Part shown: positions 12,560-25,100 of the stretch, in pieces
Layout: the number at the start of each line of letters is the position of its first letter
Numbering within the stretch: position 1 is the first letter of the stretch
NCBI GenBank assembly: GCA_963969395.1
Contig: OZ017797.1
Span: 5,456,001 to 5,520,000, forward strand
From: Pseudoscleropodium purum
Lineage: Eukaryota; Streptophyta; Bryopsida; Hypnales; Brachytheciaceae
DNA: 64,000 nucleotides
Direction of reading: 5' to 3'
Notes under the pieces: model-generated
Database searches by the model: none
The model's input: the letters and a program-made list of their open reading frames with translations, nothing else
Told to the model about the DNA's origin: nothing
Made by a program: the position numbers and the translations under genes

Positions 12560-13640
12560 AAATATCCCATTTTCCTAGTAATTGGATTCATTCATTTATC
12601 CAATAACTAGTTTCAATTCGACACACACATAGATGCGCAATACAAATATGAAGTCTCAGTCTTATCCTAGTATGTGGGTTTAAACAAGAAGCATATTTAA
12701 GCAAAGGAAAACATGACATATAGCTTTAAGCAAACAAGTCTTCAATTCCCTATTGCATTCGCTTAAAACGTCACTCATCATTCATCAAACCACATATTAA
12801 TATAAACAACTTTGTCACACTTCAATGTCTCAATATTTGCTTATAGTATTCTAACATAAATTTTGTTTAATGCCATTCTATCAAAACAATCTAATTGTAC
12901 ATTCACTGAATTCACTGTAAAACTATCTAATTGCTTTAAGCATCCAAAATACAAGGCTGTGATTTGTACAAATTCTCATTCATATATTTCTTGATTCAAT
13001 TAAATTCAGTCTTCCAATTCCTACCACAGCTTCAAGCTATAACTTAGATCACAATTATCCAATCACTAGATATACACAAATTCATACATTCACCCAATCG
13101 CTGGGATTTCTACACGATAGATATACAATCAAAGTATATTTTGATACACTCATATAATATTCAACTTCAAGCCAACCATCTATTTCAACACAACCACTTA
13201 AAGTTATCTCTCAACAATAAACACATTCCAATTGCTTAAGCATATGTCACTCATTGATCAGCTTAAAGCACAAACAATAACACTACATGCTTAAGCGGAC
13301 ACAACTTGGTTCAACCATCCAGTAGCAGACATCGCATCTAACTCCTTTAAGCTACAAATTAACTTCCTCTCAATAATTCTTTTAAGCCTCAAAGAAAACA
13401 CAGACTACTAAAGCAAGTTCAACAATTACAATTATGAGATCAAAATTAGATTACAACAACAACTTTAAGCTAGCAAGTATATGAATTCTTTTCACAGGAA
13501 ATTACATAGTGACAACTATACCCAATCACTAGGATTTCAATCTCTTTCTAATTACATACACAAGAATGCCCAATTGCTGGGATTTAACACACAATTACAA
13601 AATATATGCTTAAAGCTGTATTACAAAGGATGGTTCACTT
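12560..13640. repeat. TTAAGC/GCTTAA motif-studded block inserted in the broken gene
   Basis: About a dozen copies of TTTAAGC, CTTAAAGC or the palindrome GCTTAAGC occur in roughly 1 kb (near 12697, 12724, 12768, 12932, 13198, 13235, 13263, 13291, 13344, 13382, 13462 and 13607). A second word, CCAATYGCTGGGATTT, recurs near 13095, 13525 and 13570. By composition fewer than one copy of the 6-mer would be expected. The block separates the middle and N-terminal parts of the broken gene, so it is either a large intron or an inserted element. Boundaries are approximate. Confidence 0.5.
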
Positions 13641-14129
13641 GAACAACTGGAAAACTGGAAAACTTCGACATATACATAAGAACACAACGACTACGCATTG
13701 AAAGGAGAAGTGAAGTGAAGAAGAAGAGCTCCAAGTCATACAATGCCGGCCGAAGCATCCCTTCAAATCAAACTTGGTTTAACCATTTGTAACTAAACTC
13801 TTGCATTCCCTAGGATCCTCCAACAATACTAAATTTCAACAACATTTAGGCTTCTATCACCATGAGTTTCTAAAACCAAGTCCAATTTGATCTCCATTTA
13901 CACATAAAACCAAAAAAATTGTTTATTGAACAAATTTACACACTTACAAGTTAATATGTAAAATAGAACATGTATACAAATTATGAAATACACCATATAC
14001 ATGATTATTTTTCATATTATTGTTACCAATAGTCTAAATATTGAGTACAATCATAGATATAACATGAAAATTTAATTTGAATGAAACATTTGTACCTTCG
14101 AGTACTTACAAATATTGAAACTATTCATG

Positions 14130-15140
14130 TGACTGATTGAAGACTCCAAATTCATCCACGCTCTTAAGCACCCTCAATGTCTTGTGAGTAAGTCCTAAAT
14201 CCACCATGAGCAAGGTAAATAACTACGATGAAAATAACATACAAATCAGGGAAAAAATCTGCTCATGTGCATCAGCCTCAATCTTCAGCCACAAAGTCCA
14301 ATCATGTAGGGCACAGTCCAAGGCAAGGCAACGAGATTGGGTGGAATTAGATCTTATGAAACGAACTATTTTAAGGAACACAATATCATCAATGAGATGC
14401 ATTGGTACTTTAATAACGAAAGAGGCTACGTAGAACATCCCCAACCAAAACTTGTATTGCCGACAATAAATAGTGCCTCTTCTCGGTTGCAATTGTACTA
14501 TAGGCAATCTATGAGTTCAAACTATAGGTAATGGTTCACCTTTACAAACCTCTTATCCACAATACACTTGAAAGAGCTCACTAAAATCCTTCAATGCTTC
14601 ACCTAGTGCATCATTAGAAGATATGGATGGTGAGTCCAACATTGAAACCACTCCATGATTACTTGATTAGGTATAGATGCAAAAAAGGACTCAAGCTCAC
14701 TACTCATGCAACTAGGGACATGCATAGGATGATGCTCACAACTATCCAGCTCAATCTATGGGACACAAGTTTCTTCTTATAAAGAAAGAATCTTAAATGC
14801 ACTAGGATATGACAAATGCTATAAATGGGAGGTATAAATCGAATGTACAACGTCTAAATTTTTTGTCTTATACCCCTTTAGCTGCAAGTATGGACTCATC
14901 ATCAAACACCAAATACAAGGTAATTTTTGTATGACAATGACAATCTTTAGAGCCCGTACGACGAAATGAAGACAAACTAGCACAAACAAGTCGTGCGGTA
15001 GAAGCAGTTAAAATACTAAAAATAATATGTGGATGGAACAACATCTATAGGTGTATGAATAAGAAGGTCATCTATCTGAGTAAAAAGATGTGGAGCATCT
15101 ACTGTATGCAAATCTAGAGAGAAGTTGCCCATTATGTGTG
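14130..15140 (-). pseudogene. Unidentified broken multi-exon gene, N-terminal part
   Basis: A possible start reads MGNFSLDLHTVDAPHLFTQI near 15133, followed in frames that shift by STARLVCASLSSFRRTGSKD, YLVFDDESILAAKGV and DKKFRRCTFDLYLPF. Then come PSCMSSELESFFASIPNQV, SISSNDALGEALKDFSELF, and at 14507-14223 an open frame with CRQYKFWLGMFYVASFVIK and LALDCALHDWTLWLKIEAD. A last piece, MVDLGLTHKTLRVLKSVDEF, ends near 14130 beside a TTTGTAAGT donor-like site. Several internal stops show decay. It has no similarity to the transposase or RT families recognised elsewhere in the window, so it could be a former host gene or an unfamiliar element protein. Confidence 0.45.
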
Positions 15141-15446
15141 AAAAAGTGAATTTACACACGAAAACATATCTAAATGTTGTTTATATGCAATATATGAAAT
15201 GAAATCAAAGTTGTAGATATATTTAAATAAATCAATTGTTATTATTTGTTGCAATAAATGTAGGCCCCTACTCAATAATTATTTTAATACAGAAATCATG
15301 TGTGAATGATATTCTAGTATTGTCAATCATAACAAACACTATAATGGCCAATTTCATTAAAATGGTGGTATTCTATGAATTTGGCACTTTTAGCAGTTCA
15401 GACTGCACGGTTAGAACCATTTTTTCAACACTAGAATCTATTCCAA

Positions 15447-15565
15447 TACTAGATTTTTGAAATCTAAATATCTCTTAGATATGTAAAATCTATATCATTC
15501 ATAGATTTTTTAGATTGCTTGGTTTGATATCTATGTTATTCATAGATTCTTTGAAATCTAAAAGT
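15447..15565. repeat. Short imperfect repeat of AGATTTTTGAAATCTAAA
   Basis: The word TAGATTYTTTGAAATCTAAA is present at about 15452 and 15546, and ATTCATAGATT occurs twice in between (about 15497 and 15538). The word is itself partly palindromic (AGATTT...AAATCT). There is no gene here. Confidence 0.5.
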
Positions 15566-18390
15566 GACCTAGATGATAGCAATGTATATTTGTCCTAGGT
15601 CTCATGGTGTAAAAATAGCATATAGAATACCGCCAATTTAACAAAATTCACTATTATAGAATATCATCCAAGTTGTGTATAAGATTGTATACTTGTTTTT
15701 CAAAAGAATTTTACTATTGAAAATTGATATAACACTTGTTTAACTAATTATGGACATGCATTATAATTGAAAATGTATCTGTTTATAGTCTATATTCTTT
15801 TATTATTTAAATAATTATCATTGTATTTGATCTGAAATGATGATTTTTTATCTATGCTAATTTTGAAGTCTATAGTTGGACTTTATATATATCATATTTT
15901 CATCATTCACCTAGAAGTATAATAATTTTTTTGGACTATGGATTTGTTCATAATTAGCCAAAAGAAAGCTTAATTTTATGAATACGACATGTCGCAATGA
16001 TATAGGCTTCTTGTTTAGTCATTATTACTTGTTGACTATAACCACTGGATATGCTATAGGAACACATACATTTACAAAATCAAATACATGACTAATTACA
16101 TTTTATAATGTTACTTATATAAGCACATACTTTTATAATGTTAAAGAAAATAAACGTGCAAGAAATGAACTCACATGAAAGTCTTCAAATTGAAAACGAT
16201 ATCAATTGTGAGCCCTGACTTTGAAAACCTCTTCACTATGCTATTGTATAAGAGATGTGAAAATTTGAAAATATATAAACATGCCCAAGAAATAAATACT
16301 CATACGTTGTAGGGAAAGAAGGGGGTATTAAAAAAGGGAGGAATTAGATAGTGACTGAAGTAGTACCAGATGACTGAGAATGTACTTGGGATGTATAATA
16401 GGAGGAAAACTCTAGGCGGGCAAGAGGACTCCTCAATGAATTAGGTTAGGATTCCAACTATATACATTAGGAGTTCAAGTCTTCTCCATCGTTGAAGTAC
16501 TTGTTGAATTCCATATGCTCTATTTCACAGTGTCAAGATTTTATAATTCTAATGAAGAAATGGCAATAGTAGATATGAGTTTTGTGCTCTATTGGTGCTT
16601 GCTCTAAAGGCTTTTATTAAATCGTTTTGACATAGTTCTTAATTGCCTATAATTAGAAAGGATTCTTTCCTTTGGCATGCCGGTGCAATTTGGGCTTCTT
16701 GGTTCAGAAATTGTTAGGTGTCAATAGATGATGTGTTTCTATCTATGGTTGCTAGTTTCTTTTTTAAAATGGGCCAATTTGAGCAAAATTTCAAGTTGAA
16801 TTTGTATTTTTCTAAAACAAAAGCTTTCATCAAGCAATTTTTGAAGAAACACTTCTTGTTGATGGTGATGGTACTCAACTATATATGATTCTTGTAGTAG
16901 CACTACAAGTGTCAATTGTAGGTAATTTAATTAGCCAAATTCCACGTCATCATTTTTTCATCAACATTTATCTCTTAGAGCTTTTTGCACATATATGTTG
17001 AGTCTAGTTTGCACAATGAAGTGTGCTAATTTTTTAATATGAATTGAATTACCAAGTATGAATTTCAGGCCAATGATATTGTCATTTTGTTTTCCTCTTG
17101 TTGAGGGTTAGGAAGAAGAGAACACTACCACCGTCTGTGCGTGGGATTACAAGTATTGTGAATTCCAAAATGTAGAGGATCTTCCTCTTCATTGACTACC
17201 TAGGACTCATCACGTCTTTTGGAATTGTAATTGTAGAGACTTTCCTCTTGTTTCTATGTGAGGTCTTATCGATTAAGTGTTGTGTGATTTCAATCTTTGA
17301 AGGAGCAGCATCGTGTACTTTGCTTGTGTTATCAATTCATTGATCACATTTGAATAAGAAAAATTTCAATAATACATGTTCTTAAAAATGCTTTAAGAAT
17401 GTATTTGCAAATTTATGTAGGAACTTAGTGCACAATTGTCATGGCAAAAATATCCAGATAAACTAAAACCCCAATGTTTTGAATTGCAGTGGAGAGTTTT
17501 GAGATCATGTGGCCTCCCGTAAGCAAATTGTAATGTACAACCGCTAGTCTTGAAGAAATGGATCCTTCACCATGATTCTTGTTATATTTAGATCCTCCCA
17601 TAATAAGAAGATCAAGTTCAATGTTTGAGTTGTGCTTTCAATTGTTGACTGTCTTTGAGCAGTTAGTTACAAAAATTTTACTACAATAAGAAAACAATGT
17701 TTGGCAGACAAGTTAGATGAGATGCAAGAGCAATACATAGATTACCTACACTAGAGATCTTCAATGTATCGGATGCCAAACTGCTAACTTAATAGCAAAG
17801 AGCATATTGGATGTATTGCTACCAAAGACCATACGATCAATATTTTTGCCACACTCATCAAAAGTCAAATTTGAATTGAGCAAGAAAGTCTGTTTTTTCC
17901 ACGTGAATGAAGATAGATGCAAGTGATTTAAGAGGAATTTGTGAACAAAATGTTATTTGAAAAAAATAAAATCCCATAAACTATTGTAAATGATTTACTT
18001 TTGTTAGCATTGCAATTTACTGAATTGAATGTAATCCTTAAAAGAGGTGCCCCCCCTATGAGAAAGGTAGTCACCAAAATGCTTGAAATATTTAACCAAT
18101 AGGTTTATTTTCTGTTTCTACAATGAATAGTTAAGTCATCCATCAACAAAGGTTTAAGGATTATCCACCTATGATTTAAAAGCCATGGTATGATTGGATT
18201 TATTTGGAAATATATATGTTTATCAATTAATATTTGGAAGTAAATAGGTATGTTTTATGATTTACTAGGCTTAAATTTGGGAGTTGCCTTTTTTTTATTG
18301 ATCATTGTTAAGAAATTATTTGTCATGTAAAGATTTGCAAATTTATAGGTAGAGCCTTGTATAAGAATGTCCTTCCCACCCACCTAGGTT
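15566..18390. other. Anonymous AT-rich DNA
   Basis: No coding stretch, RNA gene or element end could be recognised. Somewhat GC-richer text around 16350-16700 and 17100-17330 could be old degraded genic or retroelement sequence, but no motif supports this. Confidence 0.4.
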
Positions 18391-18945
18391 TCCTAACTAT
18401 ACAAATTCAATGCAAAGAAGACATGTTTGAGACCTCAAAGGATTAAAAAAATACAACAATGTCATTTATGGATTGAAAGATTATAATTCTTGATTACAAG
18501 GGTGTTGAAACAACAAATTTGACTTGAAATCTTTAAATGTTCTTTTTTCACATGCTAAATCAAAAAAGTTGGTTTCCAAAATTATTTGATGATAAAGGGA
18601 AAAATATGCACTTCATATTAATTTATAGTTTTCTAAAATGTATTTAAAAAAAAATTAAATGAATTTGTAATGGAATTTTCTCTCTAAGATCAAGTGTACT
18701 TTAGGGTCATTCCAAGATTCTTCAACACAACAAGAATTCAAGATTGCAATGAACACCCTTGAAAATATTGATTAGAAAAAGCATAATCAATAATTTTCAA
18801 AATTAGATTTTTGATGCTAAATGTAGTGTTCAAAAATAATTTAATACATAATTGTATCAAAAATAGCAATATGATTAGGTTTTATTTAAATTCAAAGTAT
18901 AGTCAATACAAAAATTTGGTGACTCATGCATTAAGTATGTTGGAC
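18391..18945. repeat. Dispersed repeat E, copy 1
   Basis: About 550 bases resemble 51600-52090 in order and orientation. Matching landmarks include AATACAACAATGTCATTTATG with GGATTGAAAGATTA, GGGTGTTGAAACAAC, a TCTCTAAGATCAAGTGTA line followed by a CTTCAACACAACAAGAA-type stretch, GATTGCAATGAACACCCTT, and TTTTTGATGCTAA. It is diverged and non-coding. Confidence 0.5.
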
Positions 18946-20264
18946 AATCTCATTTCTCTAACCAATATATAAGAATTTCATACAACATGGATGGATGCAA
19001 AGTGGACATTGTTGTTCTTTGTGTCCACTCTTCATTTTTCCATTGTCATATATAGGGAGTGAAAGTAACTATTGAATTCCTAAGTTTTTATGAATTCAAA
19101 AATGCAATTACTGTATCTTTTATTTCAAAAAAATCATTTGTTTTACATTACATAATAAAATGCCACAAAATAGAAGCCATGCACAAGGCTTTATTCTTGT
19201 GCCCATGAAAGTTTATAAAATTCAAACACAATGTGTGAATATGTCTCTCATTGGTGATTTTTTCCCCTTCGATTTGGTGTCTACATCAAAATGTATGATG
19301 CCTAGACCTTCGGGGGCAACTTAGACAACTTGGGAATCTATTGAAAATCTTTTGCAAAACCTAATTAGCTTCTTGAATTTGGTATGTATGTATCTCATAC
19401 AAAATGGCATACAATTGTTCAAAATAAACAAATGTTTGTTTTCAAATTACACTCTAAGAAGAGTGATACTTCATTAGCTATGTCAGGGCAGTAAAAAACC
19501 CATTTTATTCTAACTTCAAAGTCCTATTTTCTTGCAATCTATGAAGTCAAAATTCTTGAAATATTTTTCATGTATTTCAAATATTTGTCTCTAATATATT
19601 AACATTTTGATTTGAAATGAAAAATTTCCTCACTAGAGGACAAATTATCAAAAAATGATTAGTGTATTGCCAATTTACTTCACCTCCACTTGCATTGCAA
19701 GATGATTTAGAATAAAGAGGACTTTACATTTGCTCATGAGTTTTTTCATGAGTGAGCACAATATCATATACTTATGAATGGTTTAAATCCTTGTTTTTGT
19801 ATAGAGAAAAAATTGTACTTCAAAAGTTTATTAACTCTCTTTTGCAAAAATGAAAAAAAAAATTGCTCGCTTCAAATGTAATAGTCTTTCAATCCATGAG
19901 GTCAAGTGGTCTGAAATTTTTTCCACATCCTTATGAAATACTTATTTCAATTTTCTATAGTTGAAGTTTTAAAGTAAAGTTCCTATTTTCTTTTTTGAAG
20001 AACATACCAAAAAACCACAATTTTTGACCGTGTTTCTATCCTTAGAAAACCCCTTGGTCCTTCAGAGGTATTGCCACATTATAATTTCTGAAAATTTTAT
20101 TATAAGCATTATTTAAATACAATTTGAATTATTATTATTATTTTAAATTGACCCAAGCATACAATACTTCTAGAGCAACACCCAAGTTGTATATATTTGC
20201 TAATTTATTAAAAAAGACTTTTTGCTATGGCAAACAAGAAAAAGTAGAAATTAGAATGTCAAAT

Positions 20265-20605
20265 TTGGCATTCTCATCCAAGATTTTGGCCACTCATGAA
20301 ATTGAAGTAGGAGGTTCTAAAAGCACACAAGCTCTGAAATCGCCCACCACTTGAAATATATTTGTACATGATGATGTTTTTTCATAGCCTTCATAGATGT
20401 ACAAACAATGTACATTTTAGGAGGTGGGTGATTTCAAAGCCTTATGCTAGTTCAACTTCAAAATTTCATAATCTAATTTCACAAAGTTCCAAACAATATG
20501 AAACAACTTGGGTTAGATGCCAATTCCACTTGTCTTTCAAGGTAAATTTACTGAAAAATATTTCAAGAAGTTTTACCTCCCCAAAATTCAATTCCAATAA
20601 TTAGG
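20265..20605. repeat. Dispersed repeat F, copy 1
   Basis: The segment around 20440-20605 (AAATTTCATAATCTAATTTC, ATGCCAATTCCACTTG, CTTTCAAGGTAAATTT) aligns by eye with 48290-48450. The left boundary is uncertain. Two 60-80-codon open frames here are not supported as genes because the second copy does not keep the frame. Confidence 0.45.
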
Positions 20606-21158
20606 TGGTCAATTTATGGACCTACTACCTTAAACTAAATGCTTCCTAGTTGAACTGAATGCTTGCTGTTTACAACTTAAGTAAATGCTTGATGAGTCAG
20701 TTCACATAACTGAAGGCCGATGGGGATGGATAATTTGCTTTGAATTTTGTTCACAATATTTTAAATATAACTATATTTAGTTGACTCAACCGGCAACTAG
20801 CATCCATTGGCTGAGTTCAAATTCTGATACTTCACGTGGATGGCGAGATAGAAAGTTCTTCACTTCAGTTGGACACATTGTCATGCCATCCTTTCTTTCT
20901 CCTGGAACTAGTGGATGAATTTCGTGGATGAAGCCTCCAGGGAGGAAAAGGTAGGCTACTAAAATGTCATGGGTTTTGTTATGTAGAGTGCAAGTTGCGA
21001 AATTCCCAAAAATTGGCTATGTCAGCCTTGCTACTTGGCAAGTTTTACAATGACAAAATATGCTAAAGGGGAGAAAAGTGAAAGTGAAATATTGGCTATA
21101 TTTTAAGCTAGATGGTATTCATTTTTGTCATATAAAACTTAGACAATTATTTTAAATA

Positions 21159-22099
21159 TTAACCCCTAAAGATCAAAACTGCATTTTTTGACAACATAGT
21201 AATTTTGAGCAACTCACTACAAATGGAATTCTTATTTTGTTTTCTTTGAAATTTTCACAAAACATGTGCTCAAGGAGTAGCTTTAAGGCCTAACAATTTT
21301 CATAACTTTTGACTATATGGTTAAAAAGTTATTGCATGATATGTAATTTTCAATGTTTAAAAGGCAAACCAAAAATTTCTAAAATATCATTTTTTTCTAA
21401 AATAAAAATTTGAAATTCTTTTTCTAGATTTATACATATGTGAAAAGCTTTGAATTATTCCATTTTGATTTTTGAGAGGAAAGTTATGAGGTGTTCTGGT
21501 CTACGGGCAATTATGGATTCCCTACTATGGACTCTAAAATAAACTTTGGAGTCATTTATTTAACTCAAGTTTTAATAATTTTTGAAAAAAATAAAAACAT
21601 ATGATGTAGATTGTTTATTAATACATTACAACCTTTAGTATTGACATTTTTCAATTCCATAATTAAATTATTAACAATTAAATGTTTTGAGTCATTCTCT
21701 ACTTCTTTCTACTTACCATTTTTTTCCTATATGTTGTGCAATTCCAAATGATCTAAAATTTTTCAAGCATGTAGCCAAATTTCCTTGAATTATGAATCAA
21801 AGGAATTATCACCATTTTGGACATTTTTTCATACAGATGTGACCTTGTGAAGTGCAATTGCCTGGTTTTCAACAAGGTCCCCCAAAAGAAATTTGTCAAT
21901 TCAAATGCTAATATTTTGCAATCTACAAGGCAAAAAATTTTGAAATTTTTTCTACATCTTTTCAAATTAGCTTACAACAGAATCTTGTAGTTATACGTGT
22001 TTAAAAATTAAATTTTTTTCTAAAACTTGATACTTGTATTAGAAAAATAATTTAAGAGTGTTTTTGGTGAAAACATAGTTTCTAACCTTTAGGGGTTAA
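21159..22099. mobile_element. TTAA-bounded inverted-repeat element, family A, best-preserved ends
   Basis: It begins TTAACCCCTAAAGATC and ends CTTTAGGGGTTAA, so the terminal 13 bases are perfect complements. Outside the TTAA the flanks (AAATA on the left, CTTAC on the right) show no further duplication, which fits TTAA itself being the duplicated target. The interior has no open frame of note and matches the elements at 7646, 28493 and 30086 in the same orientation. Length 941 bp. Confidence 0.75.
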
Positions 22100-22139
22100 C
22101 TTACAAAGTTGCAATGGCTTATTTGTTTAGACAAAGTGT

Positions 22140-25100
22140 CACTAAGAAGAGAATTTAACCCTTCTTGCAATTAGCAAAACTATCCTACTATGGAAATAGT
22201 GATTTGCACAAGGACACAAACAACACACATTAGAGGGGCTGGCTAAACAATAAAAAAAGAATTATAACATCCAAAGCTCTGTGAGTGTTTTGATCTCCAC
22301 CCTTGAGATCGAACATACACAACCAAGTTCTATGTTAAACTAGATTTTAATAGGTGAGTTGATCTATAGTAACGAGCTACTTTGCAGGCAATGGAGCTTT
22401 TTATTATGTTCTACTGATGATCCTACTTGAATAATTGAAGTAAAAAGGAAGATTCGGGAATTGTAAGCTAATCAAACATGCAAATTGAGGGTAAAGGGTT
22501 TTTTTGGGAAAAATTATCTAAAACTAAGTTTAAGAGTTTTTCGCGCTCTTTCTAAAATGCTAAAACATTCGAAATTCTACTATGATTCCTAAAAGATATT
22601 CAAGGATGAAAATTGGTCATTCCTTCTAGGCAAAACTTCATCTGTCACTTTCTAACATTCTAGCTATCAAAATTGCGGTTGGATTTTTGATTAATTTTCT
22701 ATTTTTAAGTTTATAAATTGAAATGATTTTGGTAACGTTACTATGGTTCAATTATTTTCTAACCTTCCCCCTACTTCAATAATTCACCTTCTTGTAAAGA
22801 ATTCAATAATTGATCAAATTTTTAGGAGAAATTGGTTTTGAACTTCTAGAATTATTCCTTATAAGATTCTACCCTAGTTTTAATTCAAAAAAATTTCCAA
22901 GAGATTCCTTGATAAAAAGCTAATTTTCTATCCTTCAACAGAATTTTTAAATGACTAGTTTGATTCTATTCTTACTATATTCTTTCTTTATTGAAATAAA
23001 TTCAATTTTTCAATTATCTTTTAAAATTTTATCCTTAATGATTTTCTACTAGTGGACTTCTACTTTAAAGAATTTTTTAATCACTTTTGACTTCAAATAC
23101 CTTATTTAAATTCAATTACTAAGTCCTTATTACTTTTATCTTTTTATTGGTTTGATTATTTGTGATGTGGTAACTACTCTTCTACTAGGGAAGTTAAAAT
23201 CTAAATTACTCTTTTTGAAGTCAAGGTAAAGGTTATTTACTATAAGTTTTGACTATAGATCAATTTACCCAAAGTTAAAGTAATTCTTCTTTACTATCTA
23301 AACTTCAAACACACTTATGGTTTTAACTTTCTTTTGATTTTGATTATAGTTTCAAAACTAACTCAAATTTAGATTTTAGAATATTCTCAAAATATTCCCT
23401 GGATGAGTGTTTATTTATTTATTTTTTCTCTACCTCTAAGCTAGCTTCATTCACTCACTACTTCCTCAATTCCTATCACATTTTTGTGGTTAACATCATT
23501 TGGGAAAGCTATGGGAATTCTCTATAGGCTTTTGAGCTCTAATTATGTTTCCCAAATAAATCTGTCTGATTCTACTTGTACCAACGGTCCTACTTGCTAA
23601 ACGTACTTGCTAATAAAGATGAACTACTTTTTGATTTGAAAATGCAAATTAAACGAATCTTAAGAGAGGGAAATCAAATACTAACCTCCACCACATTAGC
23701 CTTGTCTTTGCTAGTACCTTGTCTTTGCTAGTAGGCACTTTGACTTCCATACCTTATTTGTGCACTCCCTCATGATATTTTTGATGCTCGGTGGTTGGTA
23801 ACGGTAGAATTTCTTCCTTTTGTTCCTTGTCAATTTTCCTTTGAGTTTACTTCCCTTTCTTTTTTGGGGGGATTTTTGTGTTGTTTTCAATTTTTTTTTT
23901 GGTGCTTTATAATGACCCCTAGGCCAAATCCTATGGAAATCTAATCTAATCTACTTTTCAAAGCAATTTTTCCAAGTCAAACTAATTTTTGTCTAATCCT
24001 TCTCTAATTTAGCAACCTCTACAACCTCTCTTAGTCAATTGATTCTCTCTTTTGTTTTTTATTGATTGACTTTTGATCAATCCTAAACTTTACCATTAAA
24101 GTCAATGAATTTTGTATTGAAGCCAATTCTGTTGACTTTTATGTCCTTCCTTCTTCTTCACTAACAAATTCCCATACACATACTTAGCTTATCTCTCCAC
24201 TCTAGTAGATTATCTTTCCACTCCAGAGTTCACTTCAGTTTTGGAAGCCAAAGCTTGAGGGAAGTGAGAGTTTTGCAAAGATCAGAGCATACTGGATGTG
24301 GTTGCAGGTGCTGGAGGGGGAAACTTGAAACTGATCTGAGTAGATTCCTGAGTACAATTGGTGGGCTGATCTGGTTCTTTGCTTAACTAAGTTCAAACTT
24401 CAATTCCTTCTTTGTCTGGTAAGACAATCAAAAAGGAAATATTCACAATTCAGTTCTTCCAAATTGATTTCAAATTTTGGAGTAGTACCCTTCCTCTCTG
24501 TTATCCTTTAAGGCAATCTCCTGCTTAACAGATAATTTTTTCCAAGGAATAATTTCCTTCTTCCTACTGTCTGGATTCCAGTCCTTCAATTATAAATTTT
24601 TTTTGATTAAAAAATCAAAATTTTGGGGACCCGCAGGGTATCATCCCATTTGCTGGGTAATCCAGATGATGTATGTGGAAAATACGTCGTTCAATGCCAG
24701 ATGATTGGAATGCTAGCTGATTGGTTACTGTGCTACCTTGATGAACCGGCCTTACTGGCTGGTTCGGCTGGGGACTTGGCCTTTAGCTGGGGACTCCGAA
24801 CCTAGCTTTTAATTCACTTAATCCAATATTTTGGATTTAACACCCTTGGCCGTTGCTCGCCAACTTTGGGTCCCTTCTTGGGACCCCTAACCCAAAACTA
24901 AACCGGATTTTTTAGGTGAATTCTTCCCTTGCAAACACACACAACAATATTTTTTTGGTAATAAATAAAAAGTTTGATATAGGAACGAAGCTCTGTCATA
25001 TGGAGCTTTTATGCCCTATGAATGATAGAGATGACGTATTAATGACTTTAAGTGGGACTTGGAACCTTGGAGCTCACCCAAGTATTCCTAAATAAACTAA

